Notes under the pieces: generated by a model
What the model was told of the DNA's origin: nothing
What the model saw: the letters and a program-made list of their open reading frames with translations, nothing else
Database searches by the model: none
Assembly: GCA_964470915.1 (NCBI GenBank)
Contig: CAYYEM010000004.1
Span: 10,116 to 74,115 of the forward strand
Direction: 5' to 3'
Origin: CAYPXN01 sp964470915
GTDB lineage: Bacteria; UBA10199; JADFYH01
DNA length: 64,000 bases
Translations under genes and position numbers: made by a program
Part shown: piece after piece, positions 1 through 10,135 of the stretch
How positions within the stretch are numbered: position 1 is the first letter of the stretch
How the letters are laid out: each line of letters starts with the position of its first letter

Positions 1-26
1 AAAAAACAACAATAGTTTTCAATGCA

Positions 27-65
27 AAATGGGTCATACATTTTTCATGACCCATTTATTTTTTT
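27..65 (+). terminator. Attenuator-like terminator hairpin upstream of rplL
   Basis: An 11-bp perfect stem (AAATGGGTCAT, 27-37, with ATGACCCATTT, 47-57) with a 9-nt loop is followed by a T-rich run at 58-65. It lies directly before the rplL ribosome-binding site AGGAGG at 66-71. In other bacteria rplJ lies immediately upstream of rplL, so this is probably a partial terminator that sets the ratio of L7/L12 and RNA polymerase transcripts. The regulatory role is inference. Confidence 0.6.
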
Positions 66-77
66 AGGAGGCAATTT

Positions 78-464
78 ATGGCAATCGTAACTCAAGAAGA
101 TATTCTTGAAACCGTCGAAAGTATGACCTTGTTGCAAGTCGCTGACTTGGTTAAGAAGTTCGAGGAAAAATTCGGTGTATCTGCTGCAGCTCCCGTTGCA
201 GTAGCCGCAGCGGGTGGTGCTGGAGCAGGTGCTGCTGCCGCCGCTGAAGAAAAGACTGAATTTACCGTCGTTTTAGCTTCTGCAGGTGATAACAAGATTA
301 ACGTCATTAAGGAAGTAAGAGCTGTTACAGGTCTTGGCTTGAAAGAAGCAAAAGATCTTGTTGAAGGTGCTCCCAAGACCTTAAAAGAAGGCGTCAACAA
401 GGAAGAAGCTGATAAAATTAAGGCCCAGGTTGAAAAGGCCGGCGCTAAAGTTGAAATCAAGTAG
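78..464 (+). CDS. rplL: 50S ribosomal protein L7/L12
   Basis: This is bL12, the mobile stalk protein that recruits translation factor GTPases to the 50S subunit. The 128-residue product has the family layout: an N-terminal dimerisation helix (about 1-35), an Ala/Gly-rich hinge (about 36-58) and a C-terminal factor-binding domain with the KEAKDLVEGAPKTLKEGV signature. The start follows a strong AGGAGG. It is the first gene in the window, before rpoB and rpoC, as in the classical rplKAJL-rpoBC order. Confidence 0.98.
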   Translation: MAIVTQEDILETVESMTLLQVADLVKKFEEKFGVSAAAPVAVAAAGGAGAGAAAAAEEKTEFTVVLASAGDNKINVIKEVRAVTGLGLKEAKDLVEGAPKTLKEGVNKEEADKIKAQVEKAGAKVEIK

Positions 465-505
465 TTTTTGACGCTTAGTTTTTCTTCCACAAAAATTTAA
501 CAAAA

Positions 506-533
506 CCTTGAAGATATTCGTGTATCTTCAAGG
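506..533 (+). promoter_or_regulatory. Perfect hairpin between rplL and rpoB
   Basis: CCTTGAAGATA (506-516) pairs perfectly with TATCTTCAAGG (523-533) around a 6-nt loop, followed by a weak T stretch at 536-546. In Escherichia coli the rplL-rpoB gap contains an attenuator and an RNase III site, so the position suggests a similar attenuation or processing element. The pairing is seen directly; the role is inferred. Confidence 0.5.
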
Positions 534-573
534 GCATTTGTTTTTAATGGTTCGGATAACGGAGTATAGCCTT

Positions 574-3500
574 ATGTCTGGAATTGCCCTTGCCCAGCGC
601 TTAAGACGCAATTTTGCACGTATTAAGAATATTATTGAGATTCCAAATCTCATAGAAATCCAAAGATACTCCTACGAAAAATTTCTGCAGATTCATACTC
701 CTCCTGAAGAGAGAGAAGATACGGGTTTGCAGGGAGTTTTTAAAAGTGTATTTCCCATCCGCGATTTTAACCAAACTGCTTCTCTTGAGTTTGTAAGCTA
801 TCATTTTGAGAAGCCTAATTACGATGTGAATGAATGTCGTGAAAGAGGAATGACTTATGCGGCTCCTCTTAAGGTTATTGTTCGTTTAGTGGTGTGGGAT
901 GTAGATGAAGAGACTCAAACTCGTTCTATTCGTGACGTAAAAGAGCAGGAAGTTTATTTCGGTGAAATTCCTCTCATGACAGATACGGGAACTTTTATAG
1001 TCAACGGGACAGAGCGCGTAGTTGTGTCTCAGTTACATCGTTCTCCAGGTGTTTTCTTTGAACATGACAAAGGTAAAACCCATTCATCCGGCAAATTACT
1101 TTTTTCTGCCCGCATGATTCCTTATCGTGGATCATGGCTCGATTTTGAATTTGACCCCAAAGATTTATTGTTTGTTCGTATTGATCGTCGTCGCAAAATG
1201 CCTGGTACTGTTTTGATTAAGGCTTTAGGTTTGAATGACGAACAGATTGTAAATTTTTTCTATCTCTCTGAGAAAATTACTTACGATGCTAAAGGAATAT
1301 ATAAGGCCATTGTTCCTGAAATATTGCTTTATCAACGTGCAGCTCGGGATGTGAAGAATCCTAAAACAGATGAAGTGTTGGTGAAGAAGGGCCGCAAGTT
1401 TACCCGTCAGTCACTTGAAAAATTGAATGCAGCCAAGCTAACTGAGATTCCTGTAGAGCTCGAAGAAATTTTGGGCAGAGCTTCAGCTCATGATGTGGTG
1501 GATCGTGAAACAGGCGAAATTATTTTGGAATGCAATGAAGTTTTAACTGAAGAGAAGTGGGATGAGATTAAGAAAAGAAAAGTAGATTCAATCGATCTGT
1601 TATTTATTGATAATTTGAATGTGGGTCCCTACATTCGTAATACTCTCATTTCAGATAAAGTGAAATCTCAAGCTGAAGCAATTGCTGAAATTTATAAACG
1701 ACTACGTCCAGGTGATCCCTCTACACCTGAGGCAGCTCAAGCTTTTTTTGAAAATCTTTTCTTTAATCCTGAACGCTATGATCTTTCAAAAGTTGGGCGT
1801 TTAAAGATTAATCATAAGTTTAATTATGATGTGCCTTTAGAAATTACTACTCTGCGCAAAGAAGATATTCTTGATACGATCCGCTATTTGGTTCGCTTGA
1901 AAGATGGTGAAGGTCAAGTGGATGATATCGATCATTTAGGAAATCGTCGCGTCAGAGCGGTGGGTGAACTCTTAGAAAATCAGTTTCGTATTGGCTTAGT
2001 GAGAATGGAACGAGCCATTAAGGAAAGAATGAGTCTTCAAGAAATTGAAACTCTGATGCCTTATGATCTCATTAATCCAAAACCAGTTTCTGCGGTTGTG
2101 AAAGAGTTTTTTGGATCTAGTCAGCTTTCTCAATTCATGGATCAAACGAATCCATTGTCAGAAGTGACTCACAAGCGACGTCTTTCAGCTTTAGGACCGG
2201 GAGGTCTTACTCGCGAACGTGCTGGTTTCGAAGTGCGTGACGTACATGCAACTCACTATGGTCGTATTTGTCCGATTGAAACGCCTGAAGGTCCGAATAT
2301 TGGTTTGATTGCATCGCTATCCACTTATGCTCGTGTGAATGAGTTTGGTTTTATTGAAACACCTTATCGCCGAGTTAAAGAAGGACGAGTCACAGAAGAA
2401 GTAGTTTATTGTTCAGCCTTAGATGAAGAAGGCTATATTATTGCTCAAGCAAACGCTGCCTTAGATGTAAAAGGCAACTTCACTAATGAGCTTGTATCTT
2501 GTCGTAAAAACGGTGAATTTGTTAATGCTAAACCAGAAGACATTAGTTTGATGGACGTTTCTCCCAATCAGCTAGTATCTATTGCTGCTTCTTTGATTCC
2601 TTTCCTTGAACATGACGACGCTAACCGTGCATTGATGGGTTCTAACATGCAACGTCAAGCCGTTCCTTTGTTACGTGCGGACGCCCCTGTTGTTGGAACT
2701 GGTATTGAAGGTAAAGTAGCGCAAGATTCAGGCGTGACGGTAGTAGCCAAGCGAGATGGTGTGGTCGAAAGTGTAGATGCGACTCGATTGGTGGTAAAAG
2801 CGGATAAGGTTTCTAAAAAAGATGTGGGTTCTGAAGTCGATATCTACAATCTGATTAAGTATCGCCGCTCCAACCAAAATACTTGTGTGAATCAAAAGCC
2901 TATTGTGAAAGTGGGAGATAAAGTCAGAAAAGGTGATGTGTTGGCAGATGGTCCTTCCACTGAAAGAGGNNNNNNNNNNNNNNNNNNNNNNNNNNNNNNN
3001 NNNNNNNNNNNNNNNNNNNNNNNNNNNNNNNNNNNNNNNNNNNNNNNNNNNNNNNNNNNNNNNNNNNNNGAGATAAAGTCAGAAAAGGTGATGTGTTGGC
3101 AGATGGTCCTTCCACTGAAAGAGGAGAGTTAGCTTTAGGGCAAAACGTAGTTGTCGCCTTTATGCCTTGGGGTGGATATAATTTCGAAGACTCAATTTTA
3201 ATTTCTGAACGCCTCATTCGGGATGATATTTTCACCTCGATTCATATTGAAGAATTCGAATGTGTTGCTCGAGATACCAAGCTTGGAAAAGAAGAAATTA
3301 CGCGTGATATTCCAAATGTGGGTGAAGAAGCCCTGAAAGATTTGGACGAATCCGGTATGATTCGTATTGGAGCTGAAGTAAATCCCGGTGATATTCTTGT
3401 AGGTAAGATCACTCCAAAAGGTGAAACTCAACTTTCTCCTGAAGAAAAATTACTACGTGCAATTTTCGGTGAAAAAGCAGGAGATGTGAAGGATACTTCG

Positions 3501-4835
3501 CTTCGAGTTCCTCCTGGAGTTTCGGGTACTATTATTGATGCCCAAGTTTTTTCACGAGAAGGCGCAGAGCTGGATGATCGCGCGAAAGATATTCAGGATA
3601 AAGAAACTGGTAAGCTTTTTAAAGACTTACAAGACGAAATTAAAATTATCCATGAATCAGCTGCAAAAAAATTAAAGCCCTTCCTTTTAGGTAAAGTGTC
3701 CACCAGTAAAGTGGCAGATGATAAAACAGAAGAAGTTTATCTCCAAAAAGGGAAAAACATCACTGAAGGTGTATTGTCTAAAATCCCCATGGAAAAATGG
3801 TCTGAAATTACAGTTTCTGGTGGAGAAGACTTTGAAACTGAAATGCAGGAAATTTTGGATGCCATGGAAGAACAAGTTGATTTTGTGAAAATGGTTTATG
3901 ACCAGAAGGTAAACAAAATCAGAAAAGGTGATGAGTTGCCTCCAGGTGTCATTAAGATGGTTAAAGTTTACGTGGCCATCAAAAGAAAACTTTCCGTGGG
4001 AGATAAAATGGCAGGACGCCATGGAAACAAAGGGGTTATCTCTCGAGCACTACCTCCAGAAGATATGCCTTATATGGAAGATGGTTCTTCAGTGGATATT
4101 GTGCTCAATCCTTTGGGTGTTCCTTCTCGTATGAACGTAGGACAAATTCTTGAAATCCATTTGGGCTGGGCAGGAAAAGGTCTCGGTCAAAAAATTCAAG
4201 AAATGATGGATGCTCAATTTGATAAAGACAACATTCGTGCCTTTTTGAAAAAGGTTTATTCTTCTAAAGATGTGCACGCTATTTTAGATGAATTGAATGA
4301 GAAAGAATTGAAATCTCTCGCAAACGATTTGAAGAGTGGCGTTTATATGGCTACTCCTGTTTTTGATGGTGGTAAGGAAGAAGAAATCAAGAACATGCTT
4401 GATTTGGGTGGTTTGCCTAAAAGTGGCCAGGCCATCTTGTTTGATGGAAAAACAGGAGAAGCATTTGATAAGCCCGTAACGGTAGGGGTGATGTACATGT
4501 TGAAATTACATCACTTGGTTGACGATAAAATTCATGCTCGAAGTATTGGACCTTATTCTCTCGTTACTCAGCAGCCTCTGGGTGGTAAAGCTCAATTCGG
4601 AGGACAAAGACTCGGAGAAATGGAAGTCTGGGCGATGGAAGCTTATGGCGCTGCTTATTCCTTGCAAGAGTTCTTAACAGTGAAGTCAGATGACGTTATT
4701 GGCCGAACCCGAATGTATGAGGCTATTGTAAAGGGTAGCAATACTCTAGAACCTGGAATACCGGAGTCTTTCAATGTTTTGGTGAAAGAACTCCAAAGTT
4801 TGGCTCTTAATGTTGAGTTAGTAGAAAATAAATAG
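574..4835 (+). CDS. rpoB: DNA-directed RNA polymerase beta subunit (spans an assembly gap)
   Basis: This is the beta subunit of RNA polymerase. Removing the N-run at 2970-3069 and one copy of the 55-bp duplicated flank leaves an in-frame gene of about 1368 residues, the expected length. The rifampicin-region sequence (GSSQLSQFMDQTNPLSEVTHKRR) and the later KMAGRHGNKGV and GGKAQFGGQRLGEMEVWA stretches are visible. I chose ATG 574 because GGAG at 561-564 precedes it with normal spacing; in-frame starts at 508 and 547 lack this. The gene is transcribed with rplL and rpoC. The break in the middle is an assembly artefact, not a pseudogene. Confidence 0.97.
2970..3069. other. Assembly gap of 100 N with 55-bp overlapping flanks
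   Basis: Exactly 100 N separate two identical 55-base copies (2915-2969 and 3070-3124). This is what a scaffolder produces when two contigs overlap by the assembly k-mer but are not merged. Collapsing 155 bases restores the rpoB frame, so the true gap is very probably zero. Confidence 0.95.
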
Positions 4836-4844
4836 ATTATCTTT

Positions 4845-4874
4845 TGTAGGGACGCAAAAAAATGCGTCTCTATA
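4845..4874. repeat. TAGGGACGCA palindromic repeat between rpoB and rpoC
   Basis: TGTAGGGACGCA pairs with TGCGTCTCTATA around a short A-rich loop. The arms match those of the elements at 35816, 40786, 52394 and 61146, so this is one member of a dispersed short palindromic family. It fills most of the 64-base rpoB-rpoC gap. It could also act as an intercistronic hairpin. Confidence 0.65.
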
Positions 4875-4899
4875 AAAAACTATAGTAAGGAGAATCCCC

Positions 4900-7800
4900 T
4901 TGGATATCCAAGCCTTTTTCGAAAAACCTAAAGATCCACTTATGTTTTCAGGAATTAAAATTTCTCTTTGTTCTCCTGAAATGATTCGTAGTTGGTCTCA
5001 TGGGGAAGTTAAGAAACCGGAAACCATTAACTACCGAACCTTCAAACCTGAACGCGACGGTTTATTTTGCGCGAAGATTTTTGGCCCTGTAAAAGACTAC
5101 GAATGTAATTGCGGAAAATATAAACGCATGAAGCATCGCGGGATTGTCTGCGAAAAATGCGGTGTAGAAGTTATTCAATCCAAAGTACGACGTGAAAGAA
5201 TGGGGCATATTAATTTAGCCACTCCCGTCGCTCATATTTGGTTTTTGAAAAGCTTACCTTCTCGAATTGGAACAGTGCTCGATGTCACTCTGCGTGATCT
5301 TGAAAAAGTTCTTTATTGTGAAGCTTATATTGTCACTGATCCTGGCACTTCAAAATTGAGCGAGGGAGAAATTCTTTCCGAAGAAAAATTTCAAAAAGCC
5401 CGCGAAGAATTTCCTGGTGGTTTTATTGCGAAGATGGGTGGCGATGCTGTTTTGGAAATGCTCAAGAAAATTGATTTGGATGAGTTGACCAAAAAGTTAC
5501 GTAAGGAAATGGATAAAACTTCTTCAGAAACTGTGAAGAAAAAATTGGCAAAACGTTTAAAAGTTTTGGAAGCATTGCGTGACTCAGGAAATCGCCCAGA
5601 ATGGATGATGCTTGAAGTAATTCCTGTGATTCCACCTGATTTGCGTCCTTTGGTGCCTTTAGAAGGTGGACGTTTTGCAACCAGTGATCTAAATGATTTG
5701 TATCGTCGTGTTATCAATCGAAATAATCGTTTAAAAAGACTCCAAGAATTAAATGCTCCCGAAATCATTATTCGTAACGAAAAACGAATGTTGCAAGAAT
5801 CAGTGGATGCTCTTTTTGATAACGGTCGACGTGGCAAAGTCTTTACAGGACCTAATCGTAGACCCCTTCGCTCTTTGTCCGATATGATTAAGGGTAAGCA
5901 AGGTCGTTTCCGACAAAATCTTCTTGGAAAACGCGTCGATTATTCAGGCCGTTCTGTTATTGTTGTGGGCCCAGAGCTTAAGCTGCATCAATGCGGATTG
6001 CCTAAGTTAATGGCTTTAGAATTGTTCCGTCCTTTTATTTACAATAAACTTGAAGAACGTGGTTATGTTTCTACCATCAAAAGTGCAAAAAAGATGGTAG
6101 AAAAACAGAAGCCCGAAGTATGGGATGTGCTCGAAGAAGTCATTAAAGAACATCCTATTCTTTTAAACCGAGCACCCACGCTTCACCGCCTTGGTATTCA
6201 AGCTTTTGAACCATTATTGATCGAAGGTAAAGCCATACAGCTTCATCCGCTGGTCTGCGCTGCTTTCAATGCGGACTTTGACGGAGATCAAATGGCGGTT
6301 CACGTTCCACTTTCAATCGAAGCACAAATTGAAGCACGTGTTTTGATGATGAGTACTAATAATATTTTATCTCCCGCAAACGGTAAGCCAATTATTGTTC
6401 CCACTCAGGATATGGTTTTGGGTCTTTATTACATGACTCGTGAAAAAGTGTTTGCAAAGGGAGAAAATAAAATTTTCTCAAGTCCGGAAGAAGTTCGAAT
6501 TGCCTATGACACATCTGAAGTAGAGCTTCATGCACGTGTGAAAGTTCGTATGAATGGTCAACTGCTTGAAACAACAGTAGGGCGTGTATTGCTCAATGAA
6601 ATTATACCAAAAGCAATTCCTTTTAAATCCATCAATAAAGTAATGGATAAAAAAGCAATCGCTGAATTGATTGATACGGTTTACCGCCAATGCGGCAATA
6701 AAGAAACAGTGCTCTTGGCCGACCGTATGAAAAATCTAGGTTTCCACTTTTCAAGTAAAGCCGGCATTTCAATTTGTATTGATGACATGAAGATTCCTAC
6801 TGTGAAGGAAAAGAACTTAAATGAAGCTTATGCCGAAGTAAAAGAAGTAGAAGATCAGTACGTTGAAGGTTTGATCACAGACGGTGAACGATACAATAAA
6901 ATTGTAGATATTTGGGCTCAGACTACAGAAAATATTTCTGCTGAAATGGTGAAAGAACTCAGTGTGGATACCATTCAGGACGATCAAGGTAATTCCAAAA
7001 CCATGCCTTCGTTTAACTCAATCTATATCATGGCAGATTCTGGTGCGAGAGGTTCTACTCAGCAAATGCGTCAGCTCGCAGGTATGCGCGGTTTGATGGC
7101 TAAACCTTCTGGCGAAATTATTGAAACTCCTATTACAGCTAATTTCCGTGAAGGTTTGACCGTGTTGCAGTATTTTATTTCAACTCACGGTGCTCGCAAA
7201 GGATTGGCTGACACTGCTTTGAAAACCGCAAACTCAGGTTACTTGACTCGTCGTTTGGTGGACGTGGCTCAAGATGTGGTGGTGTCTGAAATTGATTGTG
7301 GAACAATTGATGGTATCGACATTACTCCACTTGTGGAAGGTGGAGAAGTGATTGAACCTTTAGGAGATCGTATTCTAGGTCGAGTGGCTGTGGATGATAT
7401 TGTTGATCCGATTACTCAACAAGTTCTAGTGCAAGCTGGGGATGAAATTGACGAAAGTAAAGTTTCTATCATCGAAGAAGCTGGAATTGAAAAAATTAAA
7501 ATTCGTTCAGGAATGACTTGTCAGGCGGGTCGTGGCATTTGTGTAAAATGTTATGGACGTGATTTGGCTCGTGGAAAAATGGTGAATCTTGGAGAAGCTG
7601 TGGGAGTTATTGCAGCTCAGTCCATTGGTGAGCCTGGAACTCAGTTAACCATGAGAACCTTCCACGTCGGAGGCGCAGCTTCTAGACGTGCGGAACAATC
7701 AACATTAGAAAATCGTAATGAAGGAACCGTAAACTTTATTAATGTTGTAAAAGTTCAAAATAAAGAAGGTAGTTTTACGGTTATGAATCGTCATGGTGAA

Positions 7801-9003
7801 ATTGCAATAGTAGATGATTCAGGTCGTGAGCGTGAACGATATAAGATGAACTATGGTGCTAAGCTTTTGGTGAAAGAAGGAAGCAAGATTGCCCCAAACA
7901 CTTTGATGGCAGAATGGGATCCTTATACGATTCCTATTTTAACTGAAGTAGAAGGGGTGATTAAGTACGGAGATTTATTAGAAGGTATCACCATGCAGGA
8001 AATGGTGGATGAAGTTACAGGTTTGTCCCGTAAGGTGATTGTAGAATCTAAGCAAACGGATCTTCGCCCACGTATTTCTATAAAAGATCAAGCAGGTCGT
8101 ACTCAAAAACTTCCAAATTCCAATACCGAAGCTCGTTACCTTCTCCCTATTGGAGCGAATATTGTGGTTAGTGAAGGGGAAAGTATTGTTCCAGGTGATG
8201 TCATTGCTAAAATTCCTCGTGAAACAACAAAAACTAAAGATATCACAGGAGGTTTGCCTCGTGTTGCTGAATTGTTTGAAGCTCGCAAACCCAAAGAGTC
8301 TGCCATTATCAGTGAAGTGGATGGTATTGTAAGTTTTGGAAAAGACACCAAAGGAAAACGAAAAGTTATTGTAACTCCTGAAATGGGTGAACCTTCAGAA
8401 TATTTGATTGCTAAAGGTAAGCATATTGCAGTTCGTGAAGGAGATCGCATTAAAGCTGGTGAACCGTTGATGGATGGTTCTGCAAATCCACATGATATTT
8501 TAAAAGTGTTAGGTGAAAAGGAATTGGCAAAGTACTTGGTGGATGAAATTCAAGAAGTGTATCGTCTGCAAGGGGTTAAAATTAACGATAAGCATATTGA
8601 AGTGATCGTGCGTCAAATGTTGCGTCGTATCCGAATTAAGGACCCAGGAGATACTAACTTCTTGATTGATGAACAGGTGGATCGTCATATCTTTGAAGTA
8701 GAAAATGAGAAGGTTAAAAAGAAGAGCGGCAAGCCTGCTACAGGCGAAGCGATGCTTTTAGGAATAACCAAAGCCTCCCTTTCTACCGAAAGCTTTATCT
8801 CAGCAGCCTCATTCCAAGAAACCACGCGTGTTCTTACCGAAGCCGCAATTACTGGCAAGGTAGATATGCTCCATGGTCTCAAAGAGAATGTCATTATGGG
8901 TCGATTGGTTCCCGCAGGGACTGGGCTTAAAAAGTATAGAGATATGAAGATCTTAGTGGAAGAAAGCTTGAGTCTTGAACAATCTTTAAAGACAGGTTCT
9001 TGA
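4900..9003 (+). CDS. rpoC: DNA-directed RNA polymerase beta-prime subunit
   Basis: This is the catalytic beta-prime subunit, 1367 residues. The N-terminal zinc site (CNCGKYKRMKHRGIVCEKC), the active-site Mg loop NADFDGDQMAVHVPL and the second zinc site (CQAGRGICVKCYGRD) are all present, as is the trigger-loop region beginning GEPGTQLTMRTFHVGGAAS. The start is TTG at 4900, preceded by AAGGAGA at 4887-4893. No large lineage-specific insertion stands out by eye. It follows rpoB in the same operon. Confidence 0.98.
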   Translation: MDIQAFFEKPKDPLMFSGIKISLCSPEMIRSWSHGEVKKPETINYRTFKPERDGLFCAKIFGPVKDYECNCGKYKRMKHRGIVCEKCGVEVIQSKVRRERMGHINLATPVAHIWFLKSLPSRIGTVLDVTLRDLEKVLYCEAYIVTDPGTSKLSEGEILSEEKFQKAREEFPGGFIAKMGGDAVLEMLKKIDLDELTKKLRKEMDKTSSETVKKKLAKRLKVLEALRDSGNRPEWMMLEVIPVIPPDLRPLVPLEGGRFATSDLNDLYRRVINRNNRLKRLQELNAPEIIIRNEKRMLQESVDALFDNGRRGKVFTGPNRRPLRSLSDMIKGKQGRFRQNLLGKRVDYSGRSVIVVGPELKLHQCGLPKLMALELFRPFIYNKLEERGYVSTIKSAKKMVEKQKPEVWDVLEEVIKEHPILLNRAPTLHRLGIQAFEPLLIEGKAIQLHPLVCAAFNADFDGDQMAVHVPLSIEAQIEARVLMMSTNNILSPANGKPIIVPTQDMVLGLYYMTREKVFAKGENKIFSSPEEVRIAYDTSEVELHARVKVRMNGQLLETTVGRVLLNEIIPKAIPFKSINKVMDKKAIAELIDTVYRQCGNKETVLLADRMKNLGFHFSSKAGISICIDDMKIPTVKEKNLNEAYAEVKEVEDQYVEGLITDGERYNKIVDIWAQTTENISAEMVKELSVDTIQDDQGNSKTMPSFNSIYIMADSGARGSTQQMRQLAGMRGLMAKPSGEIIETPITANFREGLTVLQYFISTHGARKGLADTALKTANSGYLTRRLVDVAQDVVVSEIDCGTIDGIDITPLVEGGEVIEPLGDRILGRVAVDDIVDPITQQVLVQAGDEIDESKVSIIEEAGIEKIKIRSGMTCQAGRGICVKCYGRDLARGKMVNLGEAVGVIAAQSIGEPGTQLTMRTFHVGGAASRRAEQSTLENRNEGTVNFINVVKVQNKEGSFTVMNRHGEIAIVDDSGRERERYKMNYGAKLLVKEGSKIAPNTLMAEWDPYTIPILTEVEGVIKYGDLLEGITMQEMVDEVTGLSRKVIVESKQTDLRPRISIKDQAGRTQKLPNSNTEARYLLPIGANIVVSEGESIVPGDVIAKIPRETTKTKDITGGLPRVAELFEARKPKESAIISEVDGIVSFGKDTKGKRKVIVTPEMGEPSEYLIAKGKHIAVREGDRIKAGEPLMDGSANPHDILKVLGEKELAKYLVDEIQEVYRLQGVKINDKHIEVIVRQMLRRIRIKDPGDTNFLIDEQVDRHIFEVENEKVKKKSGKPATGEAMLLGITKASLSTESFISAASFQETTRVLTEAAITGKVDMLHGLKENVIMGRLVPAGTGLKKYRDMKILVEESLSLEQSLKTGS

Positions 9004-9048
9004 TGTTTTGAAGACTTCGCCTTTAAAGGTCGATAAATTCTTGTAAAG

Positions 9049-9083
9049 AAAGGGTAAAGTCGTTGACAGACTTTACCCTTTTT
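9049..9083 (+). terminator. Rho-independent terminator after rpoC
   Basis: A 13-bp perfect stem, AAAGGGTAAAGTC (9049-9061) with GACTTTACCCTTT (9069-9081), closes a 7-nt loop and ends in a T run. It lies about 45 bases after the rpoC stop and should end the rplL-rpoB-rpoC transcript. Confidence 0.85.
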
Positions 9084-9091
9084 GCTACATA
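9063..9091 (+). promoter_or_regulatory. Possible sigma-70 promoter for the str operon
   Basis: A perfect -35 box TTGACA (9063-9068) sits in the loop of the upstream terminator. It is followed 17 bases later by TACATA (9086-9091), a weak -10 match. This would give a leader of about 155 bases before rpsL, which otherwise contains no gene. The weak -10 limits confidence. Confidence 0.4.
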
Positions 9092-9252
9092 TCGCGACTC
9101 TTTTTTTGAAAGTTTTTAAATAGCCTGTAACTATTTGGAATAACAAGTTTTTTTAAGGTTTTAACTTCCTGACTTAGGCGTTTGAGATCGAGTGATCTAC
9201 AGCCTGAACAAGGAAGTGTTTACGTGTGTTAAACATTTAAGCGAGAAAAAAT

Positions 9253-9624
9253 ATGCCAACGATAAGTCAGTTAGTTCGAAAAGGTAGACAGTCGGTGCAG
9301 TGGAAAACTAATTCACCTGCTTTAAATCGCTGTCCTCAAAAAAGAGGTGTTTGTACGCGTGTTTATACTACAACACCTAAGAAGCCTAACTCAGCTCTCC
9401 GTAAGGTTGCACGTGTTCGTCTGACCAACGGGGTGGAAGTAACCAGTTATATCCCTGGGGAAGGGCATAACTTGCAAGAGCATTCTGTGGTATTAATTCG
9501 AGGGGGTCGTGTGAAAGATCTTCCTGGGGTTCGCTATCATATTATTCGTGGTGCTTTAGATACCCAAGGGGTTGCCAAAAGAAAACAAGCTCGTTCTAAA
9601 TACGGAGCTAAAAAAGCTTCATAA
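9253..9624 (+). CDS. rpsL: 30S ribosomal protein S12
   Basis: This is uS12, the decoding-centre protein, 123 residues. The conserved loops TTTPKKPNSALRKVARVRL and GGRVKDLPGVRYH are present, with lysines at about 43-44 and 88 as in streptomycin-sensitive proteins. The surrounding rpsL-rpsG-fusA-tuf order is the classical str operon. There is a leader of about 250 bases between the rpoC stop and this start, holding the terminator and possible promoter but no gene. Confidence 0.98.
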   Translation: MPTISQLVRKGRQSVQWKTNSPALNRCPQKRGVCTRVYTTTPKKPNSALRKVARVRLTNGVEVTSYIPGEGHNLQEHSVVLIRGGRVKDLPGVRYHIIRGALDTQGVAKRKQARSKYGAKKAS

Positions 9625-9661
9625 GGGTAGGGGCAAATCATGATTTGCTCTTAAAAAATAT

Positions 9662-10132
9662 ATGTCACGTAAAGGAAATATTCAAAAAAGAAAAGTTCTT
9701 CCAGATCCAAAATTTCATGACAAGTTGGTGAGCAAGTTTGTAACCAAATTGATGGAAGATGGTAAAAAAAGTTTAGCGGAAGGCGTAGTTTATAAGGCTT
9801 TTGATATTTTACAGAAAAAATTGAACGATGAGCCTTTGAAGCTTTTTAAGCAAGCTTTGGATAATATTAAACCAGTTTTAGAAGTAAGATCTCGTCGTGT
9901 GGGAGGTGCTACTTATCAAGTTCCTGTAGAGGTAAGACCGGATCGCCGCGTTTCTTTAGGGTTGCGTTGGTTGGTGGAATATTCACGTCAGCGTGGTGAA
10001 AAGACAATGCAGGATCGCTTGGCAGGTGAAATTATGGATGCTCTTAATAATAGAGGCGCTTCCATTAAAAAACGAGAAGATGTTCATAAGATGGCTGAAT
10101 CGAATCGTGCTTTTGCTCATTATCGTTGGTAA
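9662..10132 (+). CDS. rpsG: 30S ribosomal protein S7
   Basis: This is uS7, a primary assembly protein of the 30S head that contacts E-site tRNA and mRNA. It has 156 residues, the usual length. The VRSRRVGGATYQVPVEVRPDRR stretch and the C-terminal KMAESNRAFAHYRW are diagnostic. It lies between rpsL and fusA, with only 3 bases before the fusA start. Confidence 0.98.
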   Translation: MSRKGNIQKRKVLPDPKFHDKLVSKFVTKLMEDGKKSLAEGVVYKAFDILQKKLNDEPLKLFKQALDNIKPVLEVRSRRVGGATYQVPVEVRPDRRVSLGLRWLVEYSRQRGEKTMQDRLAGEIMDALNNRGASIKKREDVHKMAESNRAFAHYRW

Positions 10133-10135
10133 TTT

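Noticed and set aside
2915..3124. A 55-bp direct repeat as a biological tandem duplication or attachment site
   Set aside because: The same length occurs at all three gaps, which is the signature of unmerged contig ends.
574..4835. rpoB appearing as two overlapping broken genes
   Set aside because: The break is the 100-N gap with a 55-bp duplicated flank; collapsing it restores a normal full-length gene.
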